This document shows, piece by piece, positions 1 to 8,776 of a stretch of 64,000 nt of DNA (positions are counted from its first letter, which is position 1; each line of letters starts with the position of its first letter). The translations under genes were made by a program, and so were the position numbers. Under the pieces are notes generated by a model. The model was given only the letters and a program-made list of their open reading frames with translations, was not told the origin of the DNA and searched no databases. This stretch comes from Rhodocyclaceae bacterium. Lineage in GTDB: Bacteria > Pseudomonadota > Gammaproteobacteria > Burkholderiales > Rhodocyclaceae. Location: contig JAEUNM010000104.1 of NCBI GenBank assembly GCA_016791105.1, positions 26,242 through 90,241 on the forward strand, written 5' to 3'.

Positions 1-1
1 G

Positions 2-1066
2 GGCAACCCGGACGGCGAGACGCCGCGCCACATCGTGGACAAGCTGGTGGAAGCCGCGCAGCGCGAAAACACGCACGGCTATTCGATTTCGAAAGGCATT
101 CCGCGCCTGCGCAAGGCCATTTGCGACTGGTACGCGCGGCGCTTCCAGGTGTCGCTGGACCCGGAAAGTGAAGCCATCGTGACGATAGGTTCGAAAGAGG
201 GGCTGGCGCATTTCGCGCTGGCAGTGCTGGACCGCGGCGACATCGTGCTGGTGCCCAATCCCAGCTATCCGATCCATATTTACGGCCCGGTCATTGCCGG
301 TGCGGACATACGCCACGTGCGCATGACGGCGGATTCGGATTTTTTTGCGGAATTGACGCGCGCCCTGCACGAGTCCTATCCCAAGCCGAAAATGCTGATA
401 CTCAATTTCCCCAGCAATCCCACTGCGCAATGCGTGGATTTGGGGTTTTTCGAGCGTGTCGTGGCGCTCGCCAAGGAGCACGACCTCATCGTCGTGCATG
501 ACCTCGCCTACGCCGACATCTGTTTCGACGGCTATGTGGCGCCGTCCATCATGCAGGTGGAAGGGGCCAAGGACGTGGCGGTGGAATTTTTCACCATGTC
601 CAAAAGCTACAACATGGCCGGCTGGCGCATAGGCTACATGGTCGGCAATAGCGAACTGGTGGGTGCGCTGGCGCGCATCAAGAGCTATCACGACTATGGC
701 ACCTTCACGCCCATCCAGGTGGCGTCCATCATCGCGCTGGATGGCCCGCAAGATTGCGTCGAACAGGTGCGCGCCACCTACCAGAAGCGCCGCGACGTGC
801 TGGTGAAAGGCCTGCACGAAGCCGGCTGGATGGTGGATGTGCCGAAAGCCAGCATGTACGTGTGGGCGAAAATCCCCGAACCCTGGCGCGCGCGCGGCTC
901 ATTGGAATTCGCCCGTAAAATGCTCATAGACGCGAAAGTGGCGGTAAGCCCCGGCGTGGGCTTCGGCGAATTTGGCGATGATCACGTGCGCTTTGCGCTG
1001 ATCGAAAACGAAGAGCGCATCCGCCAGGCCGTGCGCGGCATCAAGGACATGTTGCGGCGCGCCTGA
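2..1066 (+). CDS. alaC: alanine-synthesising aminotransferase AlaC, 5'-truncated by window edge
   Basis: This is a fold-type I PLP-dependent aminotransferase, probably the glutamate-pyruvate (alanine-forming) enzyme AlaC. The reading frame is open from base 2 ([12 protein letters not shown]...) and continues AlaC-type sequence upstream of the first in-frame GTG at 35. The true start therefore lies outside the window, and about 50 residues are missing against the usual length of about 410. The PLP lysine is in [14 protein letters not shown] (lysine codon near 602), and the substrate-carboxylate arginine region is near the C-terminus ([11 protein letters not shown]). It lies 45 bp upstream of a second aminotransferase and then hom and thrC, a same-strand arrangement that suggests one amino-acid operon. 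Assignment to AlaC rather than another class I aminotransferase is by overall sequence look and context. Confidence 0.85.
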   Translation, partial: GNPDGETPRHIVDKLVEAAQRENTHGYSISKGIPRLRKAICDWYARRFQVSLDPESEAIVTIGSKEGLAHFALAVLDRGDIVLVPNPSYPIHIYGPVIAGADIRHVRMTADSDFFAELTRALHESYPKPKMLILNFPSNPTAQCVDLGFFERVVALAKEHDLIVVHDLAYADICFDGYVAPSIMQVEGAKDVAVEFFTMSKSYNMAGWRIGYMVGNSELVGALARIKSYHDYGTFTPIQVASIIALDGPQDCVEQVRATYQKRRDVLVKGLHEAGWMVDVPKASMYVWAKIPEPWRARGSLEFARKMLIDAKVAVSPGVGFGEFGDDHVRFALIENEERIRQAVRGIKDMLRRA

Positions 1067-1111
1067 TACGCCCGCGCCGCACCCACCTCATTCAGAAAGC
1101 AGAAGCCCCGC

Positions 1112-2338
1112 ATGCAGCCGGTACTTAAATCGACCAAGCTTACCAACGTCTGTTATGACATACGCGGACCGGTGCTGGACCGCGCCAGACAGATGGAAGA
1201 AGAAGGCCAGAAAATCATCAAGCTGAATATCGGCAACCTCGCCGTATTCGGCCTGAATCCGCCCGAAGAAATCGTGCAGGACATGATACGCAACCTGCCC
1301 GATGCGGCCATGTACACCGATTCCAAAGGCCTCTTCGCGCCGCGCAAGGCCATCATGCACTACACGCAGGAAAAGCGCATCGCCGGCGTCAGCATCGATG
1401 ATATTTACATCGGCAACGGCGCGTCCGAACTGATCGTGATGAGCCTCAATGCGCTGCTGAACGACGGCGACGAAGTTCTGCTGCCGGCGCCGGACTATCC
1501 GCTCTATACCGCGGCGGTGTCCCTGTCGGGCGGGCGTCCGGTGCATTATCTGTGCGACGAATCGGCCGGCTGGCTGCCCGACCTGGACGACATACGCGGC
1601 AAAATCACGCCGAATACGCGCGCCCTGGTGGTGATCAATCCGAATAATCCGACCGGCGCGCTCTACCCGCGCGAAACGCTGGAAGCGCTGGTCGAAGTGG
1701 CGCGCAAGCACCAGCTCATCGTATTCGCCGACGAAATTTACGACAAGACGCTGTTCGACGGTGCCGAGCACGTGAGCATCGCCTCGCTGGCCGATGACGT
1801 GCTGTTCGTAACTTTCAACGGCCTATCGAAAAACTATCGCTCCTGCGGCTACCGCTCGGGCTGGATGGTGGTGTCGGGCGAAAAGAAACATGCGCGCGAC
1901 TATATCGAAGGCCTGAACATGCTGGCTTCGATGCGGCTATGTTCGAACACGCCGGGCCAGCTTGCGATTCAGACCGCGCTGGGCGGCTATCAGTCGATAC
2001 GCGATCTGGTCGCGCCGGGCGGGCGGCTGGCGCGCCAGCGCGATCTGGCGCACGAACTGCTCACCGCGATCCCGGGCGTTTCGTGTGCCAAACCCAAGGC
2101 CGCGCTGTATTGTTTCCCTCGCCTCGACCCAAAAATGTACCCGATCGCGGACGACCAGCAGTTCATACTCGAACTTCTGGAAGCCGAACGGGTGCTGCTG
2201 GTGCAGGGAACCGGCTTCAACTGGCCCAATACCGACCACTTCCGTGTCGTGTTTCTGCCGCATGAGGACGACCTGCGCGACGCCATCGGTCGCATCGCAC
2301 GCTTTCTGGAGCACTACCGCAGGCGCCACGGCGGGTAA
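1112..2338 (+). CDS. alaA: alanine aminotransferase AlaA-type (pyridoxal-phosphate dependent)
   Basis: A 408-residue class I/II aminotransferase matching AlaA (YfbQ) in length and landmarks. The N-terminal YDIRGPVLDRA is characteristic, NPNNPTGALY and the ADEIYDK cofactor-contact segment are present, and the PLP lysine sits in FNGLSKNYRSCGYRSGW. AlaA makes alanine from pyruvate and glutamate in the cytoplasm. The ATG at 1112 follows a weak purine stretch (cagaagccccgc), and no better start is seen. It lies between alaC and hom on the same strand. Having two alanine-forming aminotransferases side by side is unusual against E. coli, where they are unlinked. One may have drifted in specificity, but the sequence alone cannot show this. 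Confidence 0.88.
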   Translation: MQPVLKSTKLTNVCYDIRGPVLDRARQMEEEGQKIIKLNIGNLAVFGLNPPEEIVQDMIRNLPDAAMYTDSKGLFAPRKAIMHYTQEKRIAGVSIDDIYIGNGASELIVMSLNALLNDGDEVLLPAPDYPLYTAAVSLSGGRPVHYLCDESAGWLPDLDDIRGKITPNTRALVVINPNNPTGALYPRETLEALVEVARKHQLIVFADEIYDKTLFDGAEHVSIASLADDVLFVTFNGLSKNYRSCGYRSGWMVVSGEKKHARDYIEGLNMLASMRLCSNTPGQLAIQTALGGYQSIRDLVAPGGRLARQRDLAHELLTAIPGVSCAKPKAALYCFPRLDPKMYPIADDQQFILELLEAERVLLVQGTGFNWPNTDHFRVVFLPHEDDLRDAIGRIARFLEHYRRRHGG

Positions 2339-2419
2339 AATGCCGGGTTTTGCGCTGCAACGCGATGCGCGGCAGGTGCCGCCGCATCCGGCACGAATTT
2401 TCATACTTTTCAGGTCGAT

Positions 2420-3730
2420 ATGAAGCCCATCAAGGTTGGACTGCTAGGCATAGGCACCGTAGGTAGCGGTGTATTCACGGTGTTGGCGCGCAACGCCGAA
2501 GAAATTTCGCGCCGCGCCGGCCGGCCCATCACCATCGCCGTGGTGGCCGACAAGGCCGTCGAGCGCGCGCGCGAAATTACCGGCGGCCAGGTGCGCATTA
2601 CCGACGACGCCTATAGCGTGGTGGCGGATCCGGAAATCGATATCGTGGTCGAACTGATAGGCGGCTACACGATCGCGCGCGAACTGGTGCTGGCGGCCAT
2701 AGAAAACGGCAAACACGTCGTGACGGCCAACAAGGCGCTGCTTGCCACGCACGGCAACAGCATATTTGCCGCGGCGCAAAAAAAGGGCGTCATGGTGGCG
2801 TTCGAAGCCGCGGTGGCGGGCGGCGTGCCCATCATCAAGGCCCTGCGCGAAGGTCTTACGGCCAACCGCATCGAGTGGATTGCCGGCATCATCAACGGCA
2901 CGACCAATTACATCCTGTCCGAAATGCGCGACAAGGGGCTGGCGTTCGACGAGGTGCTGCGCGCCGCGCAACAACTTGGTTATGCCGAAGCCGACCCCAC
3001 GTTCGACATCGAAGGCGTGGATGCCGCGCACAAAATAACGCTGCTGTCGGCCCTGGCGTTCGGCATACCGGTGCAGTTCGACAAGGCTTATGTGGAAGGC
3101 ATTACCAAACTGACGGCGGAAGATATCACTTACGCCGAACAGTTCGGCTATCGCATCAAACTGCTGGGCATCACGCGGCGCCAGGCCAATGGCGTGGAAT
3201 TGCGCGTGCATCCCACGCTGGTGCCGGAGCGCCGCCTCATCGCCAATGTCGAAGGCGTCATGAATGCCGTGCTGGTGCAGGCCGACGCCGTCGGCGCCAC
3301 GCTTTATTACGGCCGCGGCGCGGGTTCCGAACCCACCGCCAGTGCGGTAATTGCCGATCTGGTGGATGTGACGCGCCTGCACACGGCAGACCCGGAACAT
3401 CGCGTGCCGCACCTGGCCTTCCGCCCGGATCGCATGGCAGACCTGCCCATACTGCCCATGGAAGAAGTCGTTACTTCGTATTATCTGCGCCTGCGCGTGG
3501 AAGACAAACCGGGCGTGCTGGCCGACGTGACGCGCATTCTGGCCGACGACGAAATTTCCATCGACGCCATGCTGCAAAAAGAACCGGCGGAAGGCGAAGA
3601 CCAGGCCGACATCATCATGCTTACCCACCGCTGCCTGGAAAAGCGCATCAATGCCGCCATCGCGCGCATAGAGTCGCTCGCTGCGGTACGTGGCGACGTG
3701 GTGCGGCTGCGGCTCGAACAACTGCAATAA
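2420..3730 (+). CDS. hom: homoserine dehydrogenase
   Basis: Monofunctional homoserine dehydrogenase, 436 residues, which reduces aspartate semialdehyde to homoserine on the threonine/methionine branch. The N-terminal Rossmann motif is GLLGIGTVGSGVF (residues about 5-17). The catalytic domain carries NGTTNYILSEM and the lysine-containing segment DIEGVDAAHKITLL. A C-terminal ACT domain (about residues 350-430, YYLRLRVEDKPGVLADV) is expected to bind threonine for feedback control. There is no aspartokinase domain, unlike enterobacterial ThrA. The ATG at 2420 follows caggtcgat, and thrC begins 74 bp downstream. This is the usual hom-thrC pair of betaproteobacteria. Confidence 0.96.
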   Translation: MKPIKVGLLGIGTVGSGVFTVLARNAEEISRRAGRPITIAVVADKAVERAREITGGQVRITDDAYSVVADPEIDIVVELIGGYTIARELVLAAIENGKHVVTANKALLATHGNSIFAAAQKKGVMVAFEAAVAGGVPIIKALREGLTANRIEWIAGIINGTTNYILSEMRDKGLAFDEVLRAAQQLGYAEADPTFDIEGVDAAHKITLLSALAFGIPVQFDKAYVEGITKLTAEDITYAEQFGYRIKLLGITRRQANGVELRVHPTLVPERRLIANVEGVMNAVLVQADAVGATLYYGRGAGSEPTASAVIADLVDVTRLHTADPEHRVPHLAFRPDRMADLPILPMEEVVTSYYLRLRVEDKPGVLADVTRILADDEISIDAMLQKEPAEGEDQADIIMLTHRCLEKRINAAIARIESLAAVRGDVVRLRLEQLQ

Positions 3731-3804
3731 AGCCCGCCCGCGGCCGGCCGCGCCAGCGCCGCGCGCGCTGCGGCGGCCGCGCGGCGCCGCTCACAGGAAT
3801 TATC

Positions 3805-5232
3805 GTGCGCTATTTATCCACGCGCGGCCGCTCCGCGCCGCAGTCGTTCTGCCAAATATTGCTGGGCGGGCTGGCCCCGGACGGCGGCCTCTATCTGCCT
3901 GAAGCCTATCCGCGCGTAAGTGCCGAAGATTTGGCGCAGATGCGCAACATGGATTATGCCGCGCTGGCATTTTCCATCCTGTCGCGCTTCATCGACGACA
4001 TCGCGCCGGCCGATCTGGCGGACATCATCGATCGCACTTATACCGCGCAGACTTATTGCAATGTACGGCCCGGTTTTAACGCCGCCGACATCACGCCGCT
4101 CGCCACCCTGGCGCCCGGCCTGCACATACTGCAACTGTCCAACGGACCCACGCTGGCGTTCAAGGACATGGCCATGCAGTTGCTGGGCAATCTGTTCGAA
4201 TACGTGCTGGCGCGCGAAGGCCGCCACCTGAACATACTGGGCGCCACCTCGGGCGATACCGGCTCGTCGGCCGAATATGCGATGCGCGGCAAGCGCGGCA
4301 TACGCGTATTCATGCTGTCGCCGCACGGCAAGATGAGCCGCTTCCAGACCGCGCAAATGTTCAGCCTGCAGGACCCGAACATATTCAACATCGCCGTGCG
4401 CGGCGTGTTCGACGACTGCCAGGACATCGTGAAAGCCGTGTCCAACGACCACGCCTTCAAGGCGCAGCACGCCATAGGCACGGTCAATTCCATCAACTGG
4501 GCGCGTGTGGCGGCGCAAATCGTGTATTACTTCAAGGGCTATTTCGCCGCCACCCGCAGCAATGACGAACAAGTCAGTTTCTGCGTGCCGTCCGGCAATT
4601 TCGGCAATGTGTGCGCCGGCCATATCGCGCGCATGATGGGCCTGCCGATAAAACAACTTATCGTCGCCACCAACGAAAACGATGTGCTGGACGAATTTTT
4701 CCGTACTGGCGTATATCGCCCACGCGTGGCGGCCGAAACCCTGCACACCTCCAGCCCGTCCATGGACATATCGAAAGCCTCGAATTTCGAGCGCTTTGCC
4801 TTCGATCTGGCCGGCCGCGATGCTGGCCAAGTAAGCGCCTGGTGGAGCGCGGTCGATCAGGGCCGCGCCTTCGACGCCAAGGACGGCGGCTTTTTCGCCC
4901 GCGTGGCCGAGTACGGCTTCGTATCCGGCGCCAGCACCCACGCCGACCGCCTGGCGACCATACGCAGCGTGTGGGAAAAATACGCCACCATGGTCGATAC
5001 CCACACCGCCGACGGCATCAAGGTCGGCCTGGAAAAGCGCGACCCCAACGTGCCACTGATCTGCCTGGAAACCGCGCTGCCCGCCAAATTCGAAGATGCC
5101 ATCCGCGCCGCCCTGGGCCGCGAACCCGAACGCCCCGCCGCCATGGCCGGTTTGGAAGCGCTGCCGCAGCGCTCGGTCACCATGGATAGCGATGCTCGGG
5201 CGGTAAAGGCGTATATCGCGCAGAACTGCTGA
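3805..5232 (+). CDS. thrC: threonine synthase
   Basis: Threonine synthase, 475 residues with a GTG start at 3805, converts O-phosphohomoserine to threonine using PLP. The start is chosen because the protein then begins RYLSTRGRSAPQSF, the expected N-terminus, with cacaggaat just upstream. The open frame continues upstream through hom, but that part is out-of-frame shadow. The PLP lysine lies in GPTLAFKDMAMQ. The phosphate-binding and cofactor segment GATSGDTGSSAEYA and the SGNFGNVCAGH loop are both visible. The length fits the long ThrC subgroup found in proteobacteria. It is the last gene of the block and is followed by repeat-rich non-coding DNA. Confidence 0.95.
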   Translation: MRYLSTRGRSAPQSFCQILLGGLAPDGGLYLPEAYPRVSAEDLAQMRNMDYAALAFSILSRFIDDIAPADLADIIDRTYTAQTYCNVRPGFNAADITPLATLAPGLHILQLSNGPTLAFKDMAMQLLGNLFEYVLAREGRHLNILGATSGDTGSSAEYAMRGKRGIRVFMLSPHGKMSRFQTAQMFSLQDPNIFNIAVRGVFDDCQDIVKAVSNDHAFKAQHAIGTVNSINWARVAAQIVYYFKGYFAATRSNDEQVSFCVPSGNFGNVCAGHIARMMGLPIKQLIVATNENDVLDEFFRTGVYRPRVAAETLHTSSPSMDISKASNFERFAFDLAGRDAGQVSAWWSAVDQGRAFDAKDGGFFARVAEYGFVSGASTHADRLATIRSVWEKYATMVDTHTADGIKVGLEKRDPNVPLICLETALPAKFEDAIRAALGREPERPAAMAGLEALPQRSVTMDSDARAVKAYIAQNC

Positions 5233-5260
5233 GCGCGCCGCGCAGCCGGAATTGCAACTC

Positions 5261-5362
5261 GTAGCTTGGGGTGACGCAGGAACCCCAACAGCGGAGGTTG
5301 GTAAATAGCGGCTTTGTCGGTGATTGATGGCCGATGTTGGGGTTCGCAGGCTCACCCCAACA
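5261..5362. repeat. MITE-like palindromic element, copy 1
   Basis: A 102-bp unit begins with GTAGCTTGGGGTGACGCAGG followed by AACCCCAACA, and ends with TGTTGGGGTTCGCAGGCTCA followed by CCCCAACA. The two ends are inverted copies of each other, and each end is also a small hairpin (TTGGGGT...ACCCCAA). The same ends recur near 5470-5633, 22628-22747 and 23977-24098. No open reading frame or transposase is inside, so it could be a non-autonomous mobile element or a structural intergenic repeat. Confidence 0.75.
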
Positions 5363-5469
5363 ATAATGGCTACGTGGTGAAACGTAGGCCTTCGCGTTGG
5401 GGGGGCGTTGGGGCGATTGCGGCGCGGCACCGGCCGGGAGCGCGCCGCGGCTGGGCTCAGGGCAGCCAC

Positions 5470-5633
5470 GTAGGTTGCCGTGACGATAGGAACCCCAGCG
5501 ACCGGGGCTCGTTATCGAGCGCAGGGTGTTGTTGGCCGTGTGATTATTGGCGCGCATGCACCGGCACCTCGGACAACGCTGCTCCGCTATCGAGCGCTGG
5601 GTGTTGGGGTTCGCAGGCTCACCCCAACCTACG
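5470..5633. repeat. MITE-like palindromic element, copy 2 (degenerate left end)
   Basis: The left end GTAGGTTGCCGTGACGATAG followed by GAACCCCAG is degenerate. The right end (5602-5633, TGTTGGGGTTCGCAGGCTCA then CCCCAACCTACG) is intact. The inner sequence is not similar by eye to copy 1. With copy 1 it fills most of the gap between thrC and the cyclase gene (5233-5708), where no coding sequence is supported. Confidence 0.6.
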
Positions 5634-5708
5634 AGGATCCGCCGAATAGCACTCTTGGTGCGACGAAGGGATGCATGGCGGTAGCTCGGGTCGTGTGAGG
5701 GCGCCGGC

Positions 5709-7100
5709 TCAGGCGGCTTGCTGGCCGGCCGCGGCGGGGCGGTGGGCCAGTACGGCTACGTCCAGCGGCTGGGGTACGCCACCCACGGTGCGCTGGGCGC
5801 GAATTTCCTTGTCGCCCGCATAGCCCTGTGCGCGCGCCAGTTCGAGCGCGCTGCGGGTGGTGATGGCGCGGGTTTTTTCGGCCTTGTTGTGCTTTTCCAG
5901 CTTGGCGGCCAGATTCACGGTGTCGCCGATGACCGTGTATTCGAGGCGCTGGCCGTCGCCTATGATGCCGAATACGACTTCGCCGGTGGCCAGCCCGCCG
6001 CCCACGTCGGGCGCGGATTTGCCGGCCGCGCGGCGCTCGGCGCGCCAGGCGTCCACGCTGGCCATGATGTCATCCACCGCGGCGAGGGCGTGGGCGGCAT
6101 AGTTGGGGTCCGGCATGGCGGCGCCGAAACTGGCCAGTATGCCGTCGCCCATGAACTTGTCTATGTTGCCGCCGTGCTTGCGGATGACCGGCACGGCAAG
6201 GCGCTGATATTCGCCCAATAGTGCGATCAGCTCTGAGGGCGTAAGGCTGGCCGATGCTTCGGTGAAGCCGCGCAAATCCAGGAACAGCACGGCGGCTTGG
6301 CGCAATTCGCCCTGGCCGGCCTGGATGGCTTGTTCGGAGCCGGTGATGCGGCTCGCCACGGAGTCGTCGAAAAAGAGCGACAAATCCTGTACCGCCACCT
6401 GTTGCGACACGCTTTGTTCCAGCATGGCGCGGGCGCGGCGCAGCGCGAGCGCCAGCACCAGCGTGACCACGACGATGGCCAGCAGCTTGTCCACTTCGCC
6501 GCCCCAGTGGATTTGCATGGAGCGCAGCGAGGTCACATAGTCCCAGGTAACCGGATTGACGGGCGCAGAATAGTAGGCATTGGCGACCAGCGCCACCCAG
6601 CCCAGCGCGGCGGTGGCGCCGGACAGCAGTACCCATATCGGCTCGAAGCGCAGCGCGCGCAAGGCGATGAGCATGAACACATAGATGAGCTGGGTGGATT
6701 TGAGCGACAACTGCGCCGGCTGTTCGTATTGCAGGTGGTAGGCCCAGATCACGAACAGCAGCAGCAGCATTTCGGCGACCACGCTGGCGCCCAGCATCCA
6801 GCGCTTTAGTTGCCCGGTCAGCGCGAAATACATACGCAGCGCGGACAGGATGGAAAATAAGGCCAGGCCCAGCGGCGCCGCTTCGATGGGCGCGTCGGGC
6901 GAAAATCCCGCCGGGGCGGAGGCGTATAGTTGCGCGAGCAGGGCGGCGATGGCCAGTTGTACGCAGGTGACCAGAATTTCGCTGCGATATTGTTCCTGCT
7001 CGAATTCGCGCCGCACCCGCGCCGGCAACTGCATGTCGCGGCGGCCGCCGCCCATCAGGGCGGCGAAGGCGGGCTTTATTCGTTGCGCGAAAGTTTGCAT
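5709..7100 (-). CDS. membrane-bound class III adenylate/guanylate cyclase
   Basis: A 463-residue protein if it starts at the ATG at 7100 (MQTFAQRIKPAF). The longer frame back to 7289 only translates the inserted repeat. About six hydrophobic segments between residues 40 and 245 form a membrane input domain, followed by a short coiled linker and a class III cyclase catalytic domain (about 270-430). The metal-binding aspartates are in LFLDLRGFT and FMGDGILASFG. The purine-selecting residues look adenylate type (NIDKFMGDG lysine and YTVIGDTVN aspartate). The transition-state arginine of the N-x3-R motif reads lysine (NLAAKLE), which could lower activity. cAMP is the likely product. The gene's 5' end lies inside a tandem duplication. 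Confidence 0.88.
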   Translation of the reverse strand: MQTFAQRIKPAFAALMGGGRRDMQLPARVRREFEQEQYRSEILVTCVQLAIAALLAQLYASAPAGFSPDAPIEAAPLGLALFSILSALRMYFALTGQLKRWMLGASVVAEMLLLLFVIWAYHLQYEQPAQLSLKSTQLIYVFMLIALRALRFEPIWVLLSGATAALGWVALVANAYYSAPVNPVTWDYVTSLRSMQIHWGGEVDKLLAIVVVTLVLALALRRARAMLEQSVSQQVAVQDLSLFFDDSVASRITGSEQAIQAGQGELRQAAVLFLDLRGFTEASASLTPSELIALLGEYQRLAVPVIRKHGGNIDKFMGDGILASFGAAMPDPNYAAHALAAVDDIMASVDAWRAERRAAGKSAPDVGGGLATGEVVFGIIGDGQRLEYTVIGDTVNLAAKLEKHNKAEKTRAITTRSALELARAQGYAGDKEIRAQRTVGGVPQPLDVAVLAHRPAAAGQQAA

Positions 7101-7329
7101 GTCGGCTCCATCGTGGAGTGTTTCATTTACCGGAATACCCGCCGCAATCGGGCCTCCGTGGCCACCGTGGCCTCCGTAGGGCGGATAAGCGAAGCGCAAT
7201 CCGCCGTATGCAGAGATTCGGGCGCGGCGTTGCCGGCGGCGCAGCGTCGCCGGCAACGTAGCTGCATGTAAAACTTCCAACGCCCCCATACGGCGGATTG
7301 CGCCTGCGGCTTATCCGCCCTACGGACGG
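6996..7329. repeat. tandem duplication, copy 1 (334 bp, contains cyclase 5' end)
   Basis: This unit starts at CTGCTCGAATTCGCG and ends at CGCCCTACGGACGG. It is followed at once by a second copy with the same start and end. It spans the first 35 codons of the cyclase gene, its start codon at 7100, the upstream region, and an inverted-repeat element (about 7171-7324) with ends GTAGGGCGGATAAGCGAAGC and GCGGCTTATCCGCCCTACGG. The match to copy 2 is close to identical over its length, so the duplication appears recent. Confidence 0.9.
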
Positions 7330-7437
7330 CTGCTCGAATTCGCGCCGCACCCGCGCCGGCAACAGCATGTCGCGGCGGCCGCCGCCCATCAGGGCGGCGA
7401 AGGCGGGTTTTATTCGTTGCGCGATAGTTTGCATGTC
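7330..7437 (-). pseudogene. duplicated 5' fragment of the cyclase gene
   Basis: On the minus strand the second duplication copy encodes MQTIAQRIKPAFAALMGG and on to RVRREFEQ, the same N-terminus as the cyclase, with two visible changes (F to I, Q to L). It then runs out of homology at the duplication joint and continues into translated repeat sequence. It has no membrane or catalytic domain and is a gene fragment created by the duplication, not a functional gene. Confidence 0.8.
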
Positions 7438-7673
7438 GGCTCCATGGTGGAGTGTTTTATTTACCGGATACCCACCGCAACCGGGCCTCCGTGGCCTCCG
7501 TAGGGCGGATAAGCGAAGCGCAATCCGCCGTATGCAGAGATTCGAGCGACGCGTTGCCGGCGGGGGCGCCGCGTTGCCGGCGGCGCAGCGTCGCCGGCAA
7601 CCTGGCTGCATGTGCAACTTCCAACGCCCCCATACGGCGGATTGCGCCTGCGGCTTATCCGCCCTACGGACGG
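7330..7673. repeat. tandem duplication, copy 2 (344 bp)
   Basis: Second copy of the 6996-7329 unit, with scattered substitutions and about 10 bp of net insertion in the GCCGGCG-rich part (near 7556-7580). It also carries the inverted-repeat element (about 7498-7670). It includes a displaced copy of the cyclase translation start and presumably of its promoter. Transcription from this copy would run through the gene-start fragment before reaching the intact gene. Confidence 0.9.
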
Positions 7674-7681
7674 CACGCGCT

Positions 7682-7972
7682 TCACGTCTCGTCGCCGGTC
7701 TTTAGTTTTCCGCCCACGATTTTGTCGCAGGTGCCGGCCGGCAGCATGATCCATTCTTCCTCGCCGCCGTCGTCGCGCGCCTGCCCGGCGCAGGCGTGGT
7801 GGCTGGTACCGCAGTCGTTCTTCGCGGCCCGCACCACGCCGTAACAGCGCTCGCGGTCCAGCGTGAAATTACGCTGCGAGCCGGGCAGTACGTGGGTGTA
7901 TTGACTGACGGCGAGCAGGCTCAGGCCAACTGCGCTGCCAAGGGCGAGGACATTGCCGAGCGTGCGTCCCAT
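7682..7972 (-). CDS. DUF2282 family (bufferin-precursor type) small protein, operon-terminal copy
   Basis: A 96-residue protein with an N-terminal hydrophobic segment (residues about 6-25) and a DUF2282 core with four cysteines at 43, 54, 61 and 82 (RCYGV, KNDC, ACAGQ, AGTC). Known DUF2282 proteins are precursors of bufferins, copper-binding peptides whose cysteines are modified by MNIO (DUF692) enzymes and which are exported. Here no MNIO gene is adjacent. The ATG at 7972 has a good Shine-Dalgarno site (GAAGGAG) and lies inside the 3' end of the acetoacetate decarboxylase gene (52-bp overlap), which suggests translational coupling. Cysteine spacing equals that of the paralogue at 12643-12909. 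It ends right at the repeat region. Confidence 0.82.
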   Translation of the reverse strand: MGRTLGNVLALGSAVGLSLLAVSQYTHVLPGSQRNFTLDRERCYGVVRAAKNDCGTSHHACAGQARDDGGEEEWIMLPAGTCDKIVGGKLKTGDET

Positions 7973-8745
7973 AGCGGCTCCTTCAGATAGTCGTACAGCA
8001 CGCGGCCGTAAGGCAGCGTGAGATCGGCGACGAAATGCGTGCCGCCGACCACGCGGCGTACCGGCAGATCGGCCACCGGCGCATTCACGTGCGGTATCAG
8101 GTGCAGCCGCGCCGGGCTTTCCCAGGCGCCTTTGACCTGCACGTCCGTCAGGTTGTAGGCCACCAGTTGCGCGATGGCCGGGCTGCCGTCCACATCCGGG
8201 ATGATTTTCAAGTTCACCTGAGTTTTGGTCAGTTTGCGGATGAACGGCGTCACATCGCACATCTGGCTGCCGTGATGGGCGCAGATGGCGTTTTCGTGTT
8301 TGTAGGCCATGCTCGCTACAGCCACAAGCTGGTCCCCGTATTCGAGCCGGCCGGCCAGGGTGTCGCGATTCACCTTGAGCGATACGTCGGCCAGTTTTTT
8401 CGGGAAGCCCCAAATTTCGCGCCCGCCGGAAATGGGCGGTTCGCAGTCCAGGTACATTTGCGCCACGAAATTGACCGATTCGCCTTTGTAAGTGCAGGGA
8501 ATCACGATGCCGGATTCGGTATAGTCGCCAAAACCGGTCGAATCCGGCATGCGGATAAATTCGTACAGCACGGTATTGGAGCCGTCCGGCTGCAGTGGCT
8601 CGGGCACCGCTTCGCGTATGGCGGCCGGGTCCGATTCGTAACTGATGATCATGTATTCGCGGTTCACGAAGCGGTACGGTCCTTTCGGATAAGTCGGGCT
8701 CGCGATCGGCATCGACGCGGTCATCAGTATGTCTTCGATTTTCAT
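7921..8745 (-). CDS. adc: acetoacetate decarboxylase
   Basis: A 274-residue acetoacetate decarboxylase, converting acetoacetate to acetone and CO2. The catalytic Schiff-base region [13 protein letters not shown] has the two adjacent lysines of the clostridial enzyme (K115/K116), and [16 protein letters not shown] and [13 protein letters not shown] are further family signatures. The usual length is about 245. This protein adds a few N-terminal residues and about 20 C-terminal residues ([16 protein letters not shown]). The extension coincides with the start of the downstream DUF2282 gene. The start at 8745 has AAGGAG. Next to 3-hydroxybutyrate dehydrogenase, it probably drains acetoacetate formed from 3-hydroxybutyrate or PHB. 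Confidence 0.93.
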   Translation of the reverse strand: MKIEDILMTASMPIASPTYPKGPYRFVNREYMIISYESDPAAIREAVPEPLQPDGSNTVLYEFIRMPDSTGFGDYTESGIVIPCTYKGESVNFVAQMYLDCEPPISGGREIWGFPKKLADVSLKVNRDTLAGRLEYGDQLVAVASMAYKHENAICAHHGSQMCDVTPFIRKLTKTQVNLKIIPDVDGSPAIAQLVAYNLTDVQVKGAWESPARLHLIPHVNAPVADLPVRRVVGGTHFVADLTLPYGRVLYDYLKEPLWDARSAMSSPLAAQLA

Positions 8746-8776
8746 TGCTGCTCTCCTTGTTGCCTGGGGTTGGGGG

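Noticed and set aside
2875..3804. N-terminal extension of the thrC frame across hom
   Set aside because: Threonine synthase homology begins at 3805 with a good GTG. The upstream part is hom read in another frame.
3814..5469. 551-residue open frame on the minus strand opposite thrC
   Set aside because: It is antisense to a full-length recognised gene. Its translation is His/Arg/Gly-rich without domain character, as expected for shadows in GC-rich DNA.
7123..7617. 164-residue minus-strand frame upstream of the cyclase
   Set aside because: It is the duplicated cyclase start followed by translated palindromic repeat. It is recorded as a gene fragment, not a gene.
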